The position numbers and the translations under genes are program-made. The notes under the pieces are model-generated. The model did not search any database. It was not told where the DNA came from and saw only the letters and a list, made by a program, of their open reading frames with translations. 37,536 bases of DNA, taken from Planctomycetota bacterium (lineage in GTDB: Bacteria > Planctomycetota > SZUA-567). The stretch's first letter is position 1. The number at the start of each line of letters is the position of its first letter. The stretch covers positions 1 through 37,536 of the forward strand of contig JAITQC010000171.1 in NCBI GenBank assembly GCA_031289115.1, given 5' to 3'. Shown piece after piece: positions 1 to 7,358 of the stretch.

Positions 1-605
1 AGATAGGTGGCGGTGAAAACCAGGGGGGCGACCCAGGCCGGAACGAGAAAGGCGGCGACAAAAAGAGGAATGGCTAGACCCAAGCGCAGGCGCCGGTAAA
101 ACTCGCCCCGCCCCGCCCCTTCCGCCTGTCCAGGCGGATGGCGGTTTGACACCCGCACTCCCGGGCAACTGGTGGTGACACGGGTTCGGGCCGCCCGGAG
201 GGTAGGAGCCGGCACCCCATCCCGCTCCGCCTCCAGGCGGATTTCTTTTCCCTGGCCGGCCAAACTGGCGCCAGCCAGCCCGGGAAGGCGGCTAATCCCC
301 TCAAGAAGGGAGGTGACTACTTCCTCCGGCAGGGTCTGGGAAAGGTGGAGGGTACGGTAACCCGGGGGCGGGAGTTCCAGTATTTCCACCCCGGGCTCGT
401 GCTTGGCCACTAGTTTAGCCAAAGCCGGGGCTAGACCAGTCAGGAGTTCGTTGTCTTCAAGGGACAGAACCAGGCGCTGGGAAGAGAAATCCAGCTCCGC
501 CCGGACCACGCCGCTGAGAGAGGCGGCGTCCTGGCGGATAGCCTCGCCACAACGCGGGCAGCAAAGGCCGTTTAAACGGTATTCCCTTCGGATCAGGGCT
601 TGCAT
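1..605 (-). CDS. Heavy-metal P1B-type ATPase, N-terminal part (runs off the window)
   Basis: The frame is open from an ATG at 605 to the window edge, giving 201 residues of an N-terminus; the rest lies outside. AGGAGG lies 10 bases upstream of the ATG. Residues 11-19 read LNGLCCPRC, an HMA-type metal-binding loop (C16 and C19, with an extra C15). A second HMA-like fold (about residues 75-130) has no CxxC. A hydrophobic segment from about residue 178 fits the first membrane helix. P1B ATPases export soft metals from the cytoplasm. The catalytic DKTGT and the CPC-type membrane motif are not in the window, so metal specificity comes only from context: the gene follows an HMA protein and a zinc-type ArsR sensor, which suggests Zn/Cd/Pb export. 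Identification as a P1B ATPase rests on the HMA domains, first helix and neighbours, so it is probable rather than certain. Confidence 0.8.
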   Translation of the reverse strand, partial: MQALIRREYRLNGLCCPRCGEAIRQDAASLSGVVRAELDFSSQRLVLSLEDNELLTGLAPALAKLVAKHEPGVEILELPPPGYRTLHLSQTLPEEVVTSLLEGISRLPGLAGASLAGQGKEIRLEAERDGVPAPTLRAARTRVTTSCPGVRVSNRHPPGQAEGAGRGEFYRRLRLGLAIPLFVAAFLVPAWVAPLVFTATY

Positions 606-619
606 GTGAATCTTGCCTC

Positions 620-835
620 CTAAGCCCTCTTCACCACCACCTCGTCATCCACCTCCTGCACCAGGTCAGTCACCTCTTTTTCAAGTTCACGGGGCGGCCC
701 GGAAAACTCCAGGGTCAGGGTGGTGGCGTCAAAGTCCACCTTGGCTGACTTCACCCCCGGCAGTTTCCCCGCCGCAGCCTCGATGGCGGCGGCGCAGTTG
801 GGACAAGCCAAACCTTCCAGAATAAATTGGCGCAT
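620..835 (-). CDS. Small HMA-domain metallochaperone (CopZ/MerP-like)
   Basis: This 71-residue protein is a single heavy-metal-associated domain. The loop GLACPNC (residues 8-14) supplies the CxxC metal ligands, and the acidic helix-strand pattern after it fits the ferredoxin-like HMA fold. Such proteins carry a soft metal in the cytoplasm and hand it to the HMA domain of a P1B ATPase. The start at 835 is chosen because GGAGG lies 8 bases before it; upstream in-frame starts (841, 856) are too close to or before that ribosome-binding site. The stop lies 15 bases before the ATPase start, and the sensor gene ends 18 bases upstream, so the three genes form one operon. Cu and Zn/Cd carriers cannot be told apart from this domain alone; the neighbouring regulator points to Zn. 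Confidence 0.85.
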   Translation of the reverse strand: MRQFILEGLACPNCAAAIEAAAGKLPGVKSAKVDFDATTLTLEFSGPPRELEKEVTDLVQEVDDEVVVKRA

Positions 836-852
836 CGACATATCCTCCGGTT

Positions 853-1251
853 TCAAAGGGGGAGTGCCTCACTGGCGTGCAGCAATCCCTGGTGGAAAAG
901 AGTACCCACATGCTGGTCGTCCAGGGCGTAAAAGACTTCCTTGCCCTGGCGGCGGTAACGCACCAAGCGCGTCTGCCGCAGCACCTGAAGATGATGCGAG
1001 ATGGCTGGCTGGGAAAGACCGGAAAGGATCACCAGTTCCCCCACCCGGGTTTCCCGGATCAAAAGAGCGTTGATTATCCGTAGCCGGCTGGGGTCGGAGA
1101 GGACCTGGAAAAGCTCGGCTGTACGCTGGAGAAGCGCCGGAGAGGCGATGCTTTCACTGCCTAGCGGCCCGGGTTCGACTTGAGCCGCGGCGGTCGGGAC
1201 AGCTTTTTTCCCAGGTCGGCGGCGGCTTGGCTTTGGCTTTAAGTTTATAAT
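853..1251 (-). CDS. ArsR/SmtB-family zinc-type metalloregulator, apparent ATT start
   Basis: The protein is a winged-helix repressor of about 132 residues. Recognisable parts are the LSDPSRLRII segment of helices 1-2, the recognition helix SQPAISHHLQVLR, the wing, and a C-terminal helix with D-x-H-x10-H-x2-E (DDQH ... HASE). That is the alpha-5 metal site of SmtB and CzrA, which sense Zn(II). No cysteine metal site is visible in the alpha-3 region. There is no ATG, GTG or TTG in frame between the upstream TGA (about 1305) and a TTG at 1062; starting at that TTG would remove helices 1-2. An ATT at 1251 sits 6 bases after AGGAGG (1258-1263), so it is the most likely start (ATA at 1248 is second choice). 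The family represses its own operon until metal binds; a fitting operator overlaps the promoter. The fold and family are clear, the start codon is inferred. Confidence 0.85.
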   Translation of the reverse strand: MINLKPKPSRRRPGKKAVPTAAAQVEPGPLGSESIASPALLQRTAELFQVLSDPSRLRIINALLIRETRVGELVILSGLSQPAISHHLQVLRQTRLVRYRRQGKEVFYALDDQHVGTLFHQGLLHASEALPL

Positions 1252-1270
1252 AAGGCACCTCCTGTCTTCA

Positions 1271-1306
1271 ACATATCTATATATGTTTATATGTTTGTAA
1301 TGTCAA
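1271..1306 (-). promoter_or_regulatory. Promoter and overlapping ArsR-type operator of the metal operon
   Basis: On the minus strand TTGACA (1301-1306) and TATATA (1278-1283) are separated by exactly 17 bases, a near-consensus sigma-70 promoter. An AT-rich imperfect inverted repeat, 1271-1294, has perfect 6-base ends (ACATAT and ATATGT) and covers the spacer and the -10 box. Its layout resembles the SmtB/CzrA operators known for zinc sensors, so bound repressor would block polymerase. Transcription would start near 1271, only a few bases before AGGAGG, giving a very short leader. Confidence 0.8.
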
Positions 1307-1512
1307 GTTTTTTTCGCGGGAGTTTAACCCTGGCGAAACCCAGCCAAGGCATTGGGGCGGGAAAACACTGGCGCCACTGGCGAATTTAGCTTTGCCACCA
1401 TCCCGGGAGCTGGTTCTGCGTTGGATTGACCTGCCGCTTTTATAAGGACCGGGAAATTTAGAAAAGGAAAAACTGGATGGGTATGGTCTGGCTTTTAGGG
1501 AAACCTTGGCAC
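1307..1512. other. Intergenic stretch without a recognisable gene
   Basis: About 200 bases lie between the metal-operon promoter and the terminator of the sugar-kinase gene. I see no convincing coding frame on either strand and no tRNA-like fold. A short repeated CACTGGCG/CCACTGGCG motif near 1366-1381 is too small to interpret. Confidence 0.6.
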
Positions 1513-1542
1513 CAAAAAAAACCAGCCAGATAGTCTGGCTGG
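1513..1542 (-). terminator. Rho-independent terminator of the PfkB-type kinase gene
   Basis: The perfect stem CCAGCCAGA (1522-1530) / TCTGGCTGG (1534-1542) with a 3-base loop is followed on the minus strand by eight T residues (1514-1521). It lies about 80 bases past the kinase stop codon and faces that gene. Confidence 0.9.
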
Positions 1543-1570
1543 AGCGGATTACACTAGAACCGGCTTTTCC

Positions 1571-1621
1571 TACCCGCTACCTCTCGGGTAACAACCCGGC
1601 GTCGGCTGAACACGCCGGGTT
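1571..1621 (-). other. Two further hairpins in the 3' region of the kinase transcript
   Basis: A perfect 10-base stem, AACCCGGCGT (1593-1602) / ACGCCGGGTT (1612-1621), begins inside the stop codon region of the kinase gene. A second, 6-base stem TACCCG (1571-1576) / CGGGTA (1585-1590) follows on the transcript. Neither has a strong T-tract. With the terminator downstream they give three stem-loops in about 110 nucleotides, which could protect the 3' end of the messenger. Confidence 0.6.
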
Positions 1622-2805
1622 CAGGAGGGCTGGTAGACTCCGGAAGGGTCACGCTGCCAACTGGCTGGGATTAGGCTCGAGGGTGACGCGGGCCAGCCGG
1701 CGGCAATACGTTGGCAAACACTGTCCCAGGGCTGGACGCCGGAGGCTGAGTCAAGCGCCTCCACCGACTCGCCACCAGTGGCGACGGCCATAACCGCCGC
1801 CGCCTCGGGTGTCAGACCCTTGAGGAGACCCCCTAGAAAACCGCCGATAGTGGCGTCCCCAGAACCAGTGGTCCCCACCACCTTGGCCTGGAAACAGGGA
1901 ACAATAAGCTCGCGGCCTAGCCAAGCCTCCAGGTTGGCAGGAGCGGCCATGCCGGTGTCAGCCAGCCGCTTCCGGTCAGCGGTGGTCAAAAGATAAAAGC
2001 CCTGGTCGCCAAGCTTGAAGCCGACTACGGCCGGACCAAGGGAGAGGAGACGCTTGGCGAGGGAGCGGAGCGTCGCCAGGCCGCCGATGTGGTTAGCGAT
2101 GTTCCCTCCTTTGGCAACCGCCTGGTCAAAGAGGGGGCGGTCGTACATGAAGATGATCTCGTCGATACTGGGGAGGAAAATATCGGTGTGGGGAAGGGCG
2201 CGGTCCAGGAGGCTCTGCCAATCCACCTGACCGGAAGGAGCGTCCGGATCAGGACGGGCCATGTCCAGGGAAGTAGTGAGTCCTCGTCCCTTTAAGCGTC
2301 GGAGAATCTTCTCCGTCTCCACCCCGCCATTTTGGAAAAAACTGGTCATCAGGGGAGGGTAGCCGAAATGGGCCAGGCGCGGACCGTCCAGACTAGCCTC
2401 AGGAAGGTCGTCGGCGACAAAACTGGCATTGGTGCCGGCGTAGTGTAGAAAAACCCGGTCGATCCCGGGGGGGTTGAGGATAACGGTGAAGCTGGATCCC
2501 TCGGTGGCGGAGATTATCATGTCGCCAACCAGGTTTTCGCTAAGAGTCCGGAGGTTGTCGAGAATGGCTCGGCCAATAAAATCCTCCGCCAGCTTCCCGA
2601 CAATCCGCACCGGAAAACCCAGCCGGTGCATAGCCTGGCCGGTATTGTTGGCAGAACCGCCGTTGGAAATGTACATGCCGTCAATGTCAATAAGCTTGCC
2701 CGGCACCAGGATGTCGGCGATGGAACTGCCGCCCACCGCGAACTTGGGAATAATATCCAAGCAGAGGTGCCCCACCAAAAGGACATCCGGTTTATTCTCG
2801 GCCAT
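1621..2805 (-). CDS. PfkB-family carbohydrate kinase
   Basis: This 394-residue cytoplasmic protein belongs to the ribokinase/PfkB superfamily, which phosphorylates sugars or nucleosides with ATP. The N-terminal strand followed by a GGSANNTGQAMHRLG segment is the usual substrate-side signature, and GTTGSGDATIGGFLGG near residue 315 is PfkB signature 2 with the anion hole and catalytic Asp (GSGD). It is somewhat longer than the usual 300-350 residues, and the loop around the 200-250 region is larger than in ribokinase. The start at 2805 has GGAGG 6 bases upstream; a GTG at 2811 directly touches that site and is less likely. No sugar-pathway gene is adjacent, so the substrate is open. It ends in a strong terminator and is probably transcribed with or just after the YbaK-like gene upstream. 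Confidence 0.85.
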   Translation of the reverse strand: MAENKPDVLLVGHLCLDIIPKFAVGGSSIADILVPGKLIDIDGMYISNGGSANNTGQAMHRLGFPVRIVGKLAEDFIGRAILDNLRTLSENLVGDMIISATEGSSFTVILNPPGIDRVFLHYAGTNASFVADDLPEASLDGPRLAHFGYPPLMTSFFQNGGVETEKILRRLKGRGLTTSLDMARPDPDAPSGQVDWQSLLDRALPHTDIFLPSIDEIIFMYDRPLFDQAVAKGGNIANHIGGLATLRSLAKRLLSLGPAVVGFKLGDQGFYLLTTADRKRLADTGMAAPANLEAWLGRELIVPCFQAKVVGTTGSGDATIGGFLGGLLKGLTPEAAAVMAVATGGESVEALDSASGVQPWDSVCQRIAAGWPASPSSLIPASWQRDPSGVYQPS

Positions 2806-2850
2806 TCTCACCCTCCCCTCGCCAAACGCTAATTCCGCCCCGGGAAACCT

Positions 2851-3348
2851 TCACCCCGGCGTCTCCATTTCCTGGGAACCTGACGGGGCCGCCACCGCCA
2901 CCCAGCTTCCCCCGCTCCACTCGAAGAGCTCCTCCGGGGTCAGGACAATACAGTTGTTGGGCTCCCCCGCCGCCGGATAGACCTCTGAATAAGCGGTCAA
3001 ACTCCGGTCCAGATAGACTTTCACCCCCGGTTTAAGCCCAAGGGGCGACACCCCGCCCGGCGGATGGCCAGTGGCGGCCAGGCAGTCCTCCCGGCCGACA
3101 AACTGGGGTTTACCCCCAAACTCCGCCCGGAACCGGGCGTTGTCCACCCGGGCGCCTCCGGGAAGAACCAGGACAAAAACCTCCCCCGCCCCTTTCACCC
3201 GCACCGCCAGGGTCTTGGCTATCCGGTCGGGTGGGACGCCTAGAGCTTCCGCAGCCGCTGCGACACTGGCGGTGCTGACAGGAAAAGTCCTTATCCGCTC
3301 GCCAGCGCCGAAGCGTTCGAGTTGCTCCCGCACTTCCTCAACTGACAT
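2851..3348 (-). CDS. YbaK/ProX-type aminoacyl-tRNA deacylase
   Basis: The 165-residue protein matches the YbaK/prolyl-tRNA-synthetase-associated domain. Members hydrolyse mischarged tRNAs such as Cys-tRNA(Pro) or Ala-tRNA(Pro) in trans. Visible family features are an early segment ending in RIAKTLAVRV (with the conserved Lys of the substrate pocket), GHPPGGVSPLG in the middle, and a late VYLDRSL ... YPAAGEPNNCIVLTPEEL block. The start at 3348 has GGAGG 8 bases upstream; a start at 3363 is possible but has a poor site. The gene sits 45 bases upstream of the kinase on the same strand and is divergent from the Na/Pi transporter. The exact tRNA specificity (Cys, Ala or another) cannot be read from sequence. 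Confidence 0.85.
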   Translation of the reverse strand: MSVEEVREQLERFGAGERIRTFPVSTASVAAAAEALGVPPDRIAKTLAVRVKGAGEVFVLVLPGGARVDNARFRAEFGGKPQFVGREDCLAATGHPPGGVSPLGLKPGVKVYLDRSLTAYSEVYPAAGEPNNCIVLTPEELFEWSGGSWVAVAAPSGSQEMETPG

Positions 3349-3386
3349 GCGCCGGTCCTCCATCCCGCCGGGTAAACCAGGGGAAC

Positions 3387-3415
3387 TTGACGGGACTGGC
3401 TACTCGCAATATAAT
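3387..3415 (+). promoter_or_regulatory. Sigma-70 promoter for the Na/Pi transporter gene
   Basis: TTGACG (3387-3392) and TATAAT (3410-3415) are 17 bases apart. Transcription would begin near 3422, about 70 bases before the ATG at 3495. This also argues against any translation start in the 3387 region. Confidence 0.8.
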
Positions 3416-3450
3416 GAAATTTTTGAGAATATTTTCAGTCCTCCACCTGC

Positions 3451-3479
3451 ATGTTAAAATAAAACACCTCCCTGTACAA
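3451..3479 (-). promoter_or_regulatory. Possible divergent promoter for the YbaK-like gene
   Basis: On the minus strand TTGTAC (3474-3479) and TAACAT (3451-3456) are separated by 17 bases, about 100 bases ahead of the deacylase start. Both boxes match consensus at four of six positions, so this is a moderate candidate. Confidence 0.45.
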
Positions 3480-3494
3480 GGATTATTCACCCCT

Positions 3495-5993
3495 ATGCCC
3501 AAGACCATTCCTGCGGTCTTTCTGTGTCTTTTCCTCTCCCTCTTCCTGCCGGGATGTGTCAGCAAAGAAAAACCTGACACGGTTGCCATCCTGACTATTG
3601 GGCACTCGGTCATCGCTGGCCCCTTAGAAAAGGAACTGGTGGCGGATCTCCGTTTCAGCGTGCGGGGGAAAAAAGCCTCCGACCCCATAAACGCCGCCAG
3701 TGTAGCGGTCGCCGATGAAGCAGTGGTTTTTCGCCTTAGCCAGGAACCAGCCGGAGCCGGAGCACGCCTAGGAGACACTACCGCCACCAGCGACGCCCGG
3801 GGTGACGTGGCGACCCGTTTAAGTCTAGGTAACCGCCCTGGCCTTTACCAGGTCGAGGCCAGGCTCGTCAACCATCCCGATATTCCCCCGGCCGAGATAA
3901 CAATCCTGGGCGGGATAACCCTTGGCGGATCAGAACAGGACGGCTGGATCGGGGAAGACCTGGCGCGGCCTATAAGCATACGTATCGAAAGCGCCCCCGG
4001 GGTGTTTCTGGGGCCTGGCGAAGGTCAGGTCAGGTTTGACCTGCGTAGCGGCCCAGTAGGAACCCGCCTCACCCAGGAAGCAGCCAGCATCGACAGCGAA
4101 GGAAGCGCCAGCACCCGGGTCACACTCGGCAACCGCTCCGGACCGGGTGAAATCGGCGTTCGCATTGAACGGGGTATTCCCGGAGTTGGTAGCCTGGACG
4201 TTTTTCTCCCCGTCACTTTCCTGGCGGTGGACGGTTGGTCCATGCTGTCCAGTATCCTCGGCGGACTCGCCCTCTTCCTTTTCGGCATGCGCCTGATGTC
4301 AGACGGTCTTCACCGCACCGCTGGCGACCGCATGCGTTCACTCCTAGGCATCCTAACCCGCAACCGCTTGATGGCGGTGGCGGCTGGGGCCGGTGTCACC
4401 GCCCTTATCCAAAGCTCCTCCGCCAGCACAGTGATGGTTGTCGGCTTCTTGAACGCCGGCCTGATGCAGCTTGAACAAGCTATCGGAATTATCATGGGTG
4501 CCAACATCGGCACCACCCTCACCGCCCAGATCATCGCTTTCCGCCTTTCCAACATCGCCCTCCCCGCCATTCTGGTAGGGGTCATACTAACCATAGTCGC
4601 CCGGCGCCAGCTGCTACGCAACTGGGGTGGCACCATCATTGGCTTTGGCATCATTTTCCTGGGCATGAACACCATGTCCGGCGCCCTGGAAATCGTGAAG
4701 AACTCGGCCTACATGACCTCCCTTTTCCGTAACATCGACTTCTACCCGGATATCAACGGCTGGGTGCCGTTCCTGCCTTTCTTTCGTTCCATCGGCATAG
4801 GCCTAGCCGCCACCCTCCTGATGCAGAGTTCAGCCGCCACCATCGGTGTTCTCCTGGTTCTAGTCGAGTCGGGACTAATCGGACCCTTCGCCGCCTTCGG
4901 TGTACTCCTAGGCGACAACATCGGCACCACCGTCACCGCTGTACTCGCCGCCATCGCCTCGGGAATCGCCGCCCGGCGGGCAGCCTGCTTCCATGTCATG
5001 TTTAACGTCTGCGGCTGCGCCCTCATGATCGGCCTCAACTACGTTGAGTGGCCAGGCCACCGCGGTCGTCCCATTTTCATGGATTTCGTCAACACCTTCA
5101 CCCCGGGAGATGTTTTTGCCGGCCAGAACATACCGCGTTTCCTGGCGAACGCCCACACCCTGTTTAACTTTAGTTGTACTATTCTCTTCCTCCCCTTCGT
5201 CACCCAGTTCGCCACCCTGTCGCGGCTAATAATCAAGGGCGGTTCCGGGTCATCGGAAATGGCGGACAGCCGCCTGATCCTCGAGCCGCATCTCCTCTCC
5301 ACCCCTTCCCTGGCTATCCAACAGGTATGGGCCGAAGTCGGCGTGATGCTTGGGAAAGGGCGAGAAGCCCAGACCGAAGGATTCCGGACCATCACCAGCA
5401 CCGATACTCCGGACTGGGACCAGGTGGCGAAAAATGCCCGGCAACTGGAGCAGGAAACCGACGAGCTCCAGGCTGCCATAACTGACTACCTCAGCAACAT
5501 CCCCCTCACTGGCCTAAGTGAAACCCAGTCCGAACTTTTCCCCCACCTGATCCGCACGGTAAACGACGCCGAGCGTATCGGCGACCTGGGACGCCACCTC
5601 TCTAAACTTGGCAAACGGGTAAAGAAGCGCTCCCTCCCCATCTCCCCTGAGGCGATAGAGGAAATGACCGCCCTGACCCGGGTTGTCGACACCACCCTGC
5701 AACTGGCGGAAAAAGCGGTGACCACCAACGCCGATGGCATAGAAACCGGTGCCGGTGGCGCAGCGCTCCGGATGAAATTCCTGGAAGAGGGAAAACGGCT
5801 GGAGAAATCCGCCAAGACCATGGCTAACGAGTTCCGCAAAAGCCATGAGAAACGCCACGCCCTGGGAACCTGCGACATCCGTTCTGGCGTGATTTTCATT
5901 GAGGCGGTGAATTCCCTGGCCCGTTCCACTGGACACGCCGTTAACGTTATCGAGGCGGCTTGTCATTCCGCCTATAAACGACAGGAAAAATAG
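3495..5993 (+). CDS. Na/Pi cotransporter with lipoprotein signal, Ig-like repeats and PhoU-type tail
   Basis: The 832-residue protein has four parts. Residues 1-21 form a lipoprotein signal peptide ending LFLPGC. Residues of about 35-250 hold two related extracytoplasmic repeats sharing a D-x2-G-x-A-T-R-x2-LGNR pattern, like bacterial Ig-like domains. The middle is a membrane transporter of the NptA/YjbB Na/phosphate family: two inverted halves, each with a QSS(S/A) motif (near 4410 and 4825) followed by GANIGTT or GDNIGTT. The last 200 residues are helical and PhoU-like, probably cytoplasmic. The family imports phosphate with sodium. The start at 3495 is the only one that yields a signal peptide; the ribosome site (AAGGA) is weak and a little far. 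The lipidated Ig-like module on the transporter is unusual. No phosphate-regulon gene is adjacent. Confidence 0.9.
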   Translation: MPKTIPAVFLCLFLSLFLPGCVSKEKPDTVAILTIGHSVIAGPLEKELVADLRFSVRGKKASDPINAASVAVADEAVVFRLSQEPAGAGARLGDTTATSDARGDVATRLSLGNRPGLYQVEARLVNHPDIPPAEITILGGITLGGSEQDGWIGEDLARPISIRIESAPGVFLGPGEGQVRFDLRSGPVGTRLTQEAASIDSEGSASTRVTLGNRSGPGEIGVRIERGIPGVGSLDVFLPVTFLAVDGWSMLSSILGGLALFLFGMRLMSDGLHRTAGDRMRSLLGILTRNRLMAVAAGAGVTALIQSSSASTVMVVGFLNAGLMQLEQAIGIIMGANIGTTLTAQIIAFRLSNIALPAILVGVILTIVARRQLLRNWGGTIIGFGIIFLGMNTMSGALEIVKNSAYMTSLFRNIDFYPDINGWVPFLPFFRSIGIGLAATLLMQSSAATIGVLLVLVESGLIGPFAAFGVLLGDNIGTTVTAVLAAIASGIAARRAACFHVMFNVCGCALMIGLNYVEWPGHRGRPIFMDFVNTFTPGDVFAGQNIPRFLANAHTLFNFSCTILFLPFVTQFATLSRLIIKGGSGSSEMADSRLILEPHLLSTPSLAIQQVWAEVGVMLGKGREAQTEGFRTITSTDTPDWDQVAKNARQLEQETDELQAAITDYLSNIPLTGLSETQSELFPHLIRTVNDAERIGDLGRHLSKLGKRVKKRSLPISPEAIEEMTALTRVVDTTLQLAEKAVTTNADGIETGAGGAALRMKFLEEGKRLEKSAKTMANEFRKSHEKRHALGTCDIRSGVIFIEAVNSLARSTGHAVNVIEAACHSAYKRQEK

Positions 5994-6046
5994 GAGCGGT
6001 GGTATTCTTGCTCCTCCACTGATACGAAGAAAAAGGAGAATTGACT

Positions 6047-7060
6047 ATGCAGCAGCGTGAACTTGGCTCTTCCGGAATCATGGCTTCGGTTATCGGGTTC
6101 GGAGCCTGGGCTATTGGCGGCTGGATGTGGGGCGGCTCAGATGACCAGGCGGCGGTGGAGGCGATTCACACCGCCATCGACAATGGTATCAATCTTATCG
6201 ACACCGCACCCATTTATGGTTTCGGGCATTCGGAAGAGGTGGTGGGAAAAGCCTTGAAGGGTGGCTGGCGTAACAAAGCGGTTCTCGCCAGTAAGTGCGG
6301 TCTGGTCTGGGAAGGCAACCGGGGCGAACACTTTTTTGACTCTTCCGACGGTATTGTCGAGGAGAATGACAATCCCCAGGCCAAACGCCACGTTTACCGT
6401 TACCTGGGAGCCCAGTCTATCCGCCAAGAGGTGGAAAACAGCCTCCGGCGGCTGGGGACTGATCACATCGACGTCATGCAGACCCACTGGCAGGATCCCA
6501 CCACTCCCATTGAGAAATCCATGGAGGAGCTCCTACGATTGAAGGAAGAGGGAAAAATACGCGCCATTGGCTGCTCCAACGCCACCCCGGCGAATATGGA
6601 CAGCTACCGTTCCCTCGGCCCCCTGGACGTCGACCAGGAGAAGTACAGCCTACTTGACCGGGAACGGGAAGCGGACAACCTGCCCTATTGCCAGCAGCAC
6701 CGGGTGGCTTTCTTCGCCTATTCTCCCCTGGCGCAGGGCCTCCTTACCGGCAAGATCGGCCCTGAGCGCAAGTTTTCCCCCACCGACCAGCGCGCCAACG
6801 ACCCCCGGTTCAGCCTGGATAATCGCCAAAAAGTGGCCGCGTTCCTGCGCGAACTTACCCCGGTCAGGGAAAAACACGGTATCACCACCGGACAACTGGT
6901 GGCGGCCTGGACTGTGGCCCAGCCCGGCCTCAGCCACGCTCTCCTCGGAGCCAGGACCCAGGAGCAGGTGGTGGAAAACGCCGCGGCGGGAGCGGTGCAA
7001 CTCACCCCGGAGGATCGGGAATTTATCAAGCGCGCCATCGCCAACGTCAAGTTGTCGTAA
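6047..7060 (+). CDS. Aldo/keto reductase
   Basis: This 337-residue protein is a (beta/alpha)8 NADPH-dependent oxidoreductase. The catalytic tetrad is complete: D52 and Y57 (DTAPIYGFG), K83 (ASKCG) and H147 (QTHWQD). The C-terminal region carries the usual cofactor-binding GARTQEQVVENA pattern. Members reduce aldehydes, ketones or sugar carbonyls; the general form resembles the YajO/IolS-like subfamily. The ATG at 6047 has GGAG 8 bases upstream; a TTG six bases earlier overlaps that spacing and is unlikely. It starts 53 bases after the transporter gene on the same strand, so it may share that transcript, but nothing links the two functions. Substrate unknown. Confidence 0.88.
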   Translation: MQQRELGSSGIMASVIGFGAWAIGGWMWGGSDDQAAVEAIHTAIDNGINLIDTAPIYGFGHSEEVVGKALKGGWRNKAVLASKCGLVWEGNRGEHFFDSSDGIVEENDNPQAKRHVYRYLGAQSIRQEVENSLRRLGTDHIDVMQTHWQDPTTPIEKSMEELLRLKEEGKIRAIGCSNATPANMDSYRSLGPLDVDQEKYSLLDREREADNLPYCQQHRVAFFAYSPLAQGLLTGKIGPERKFSPTDQRANDPRFSLDNRQKVAAFLRELTPVREKHGITTGQLVAAWTVAQPGLSHALLGARTQEQVVENAAAGAVQLTPEDREFIKRAIANVKLS

Positions 7061-7358
7061 AACCGCCGGCCGGATACCCTCACCACCCTGTTTCCCACCG
7101 GGTAGGGCGTTTTTCGTCCGCCAATCCCCGGGTTGACAACACCGGAACCCTAGGCTTCGGGTTTTACCTCGCCCCTAACTAGCCTGGCCGGGGGTGCTGG
7201 CGTTTCCCGCCTCCGGGGTTGGATTTTTCGCGTGGAAGGTGGTATTTTCCACGCTCCACCCCACCCACCTCTGGCGGTGGGCCGTGTTTTCACTTATCAT
7301 CAAGCCCTCCCCGGCAATGGGGAGGGCAGTGTTTCGACGACAGGCAAAGGATGGAAGA
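7061..7358 (+). promoter_or_regulatory. Structured leader upstream of thiC (three hairpins)
   Basis: The 298-base gap before thiC contains three successive perfect stems: GCGTGGAA/TTCCACGC (7230-7237 with 7247-7254), CCCACC/GGTGGG (7264-7269 with 7276-7281) and GCCCTCCCC/GGGGAGGGC (7304-7312 with 7319-7327). The last ends 31 bases before the thiC ATG. The conserved CUGAGA and ACCUGAUC-type elements of a TPP riboswitch, expected ahead of many thiC genes, are not visible. A weak AACCC/GGGTT stem with four Ts at 7146-7165 may be the end of the upstream transcript. No coding frame is supported here. Confidence 0.5.

Noticed and set aside
1245-1274. Nine-codon leader peptide (ATG at 1274) overlapping the ribosome-binding site of the zinc sensor
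   Set aside because: The predicted transcription start is near 1271, so the ATG would not be on the message.
3387-3494. Longer N-terminus for the Na/Pi transporter starting at the TTG at 3387
   Set aside because: That TTG is part of the -35 box, the region holds the -10 box, and a lipoprotein signal starts at 3495.
7061-7358. TPP or cobalamin riboswitch before thiC
   Set aside because: A GGGGGTGCTGG stretch recalls part of a TPP element, but the other conserved blocks are absent, and no cobalamin-box sequence is seen.
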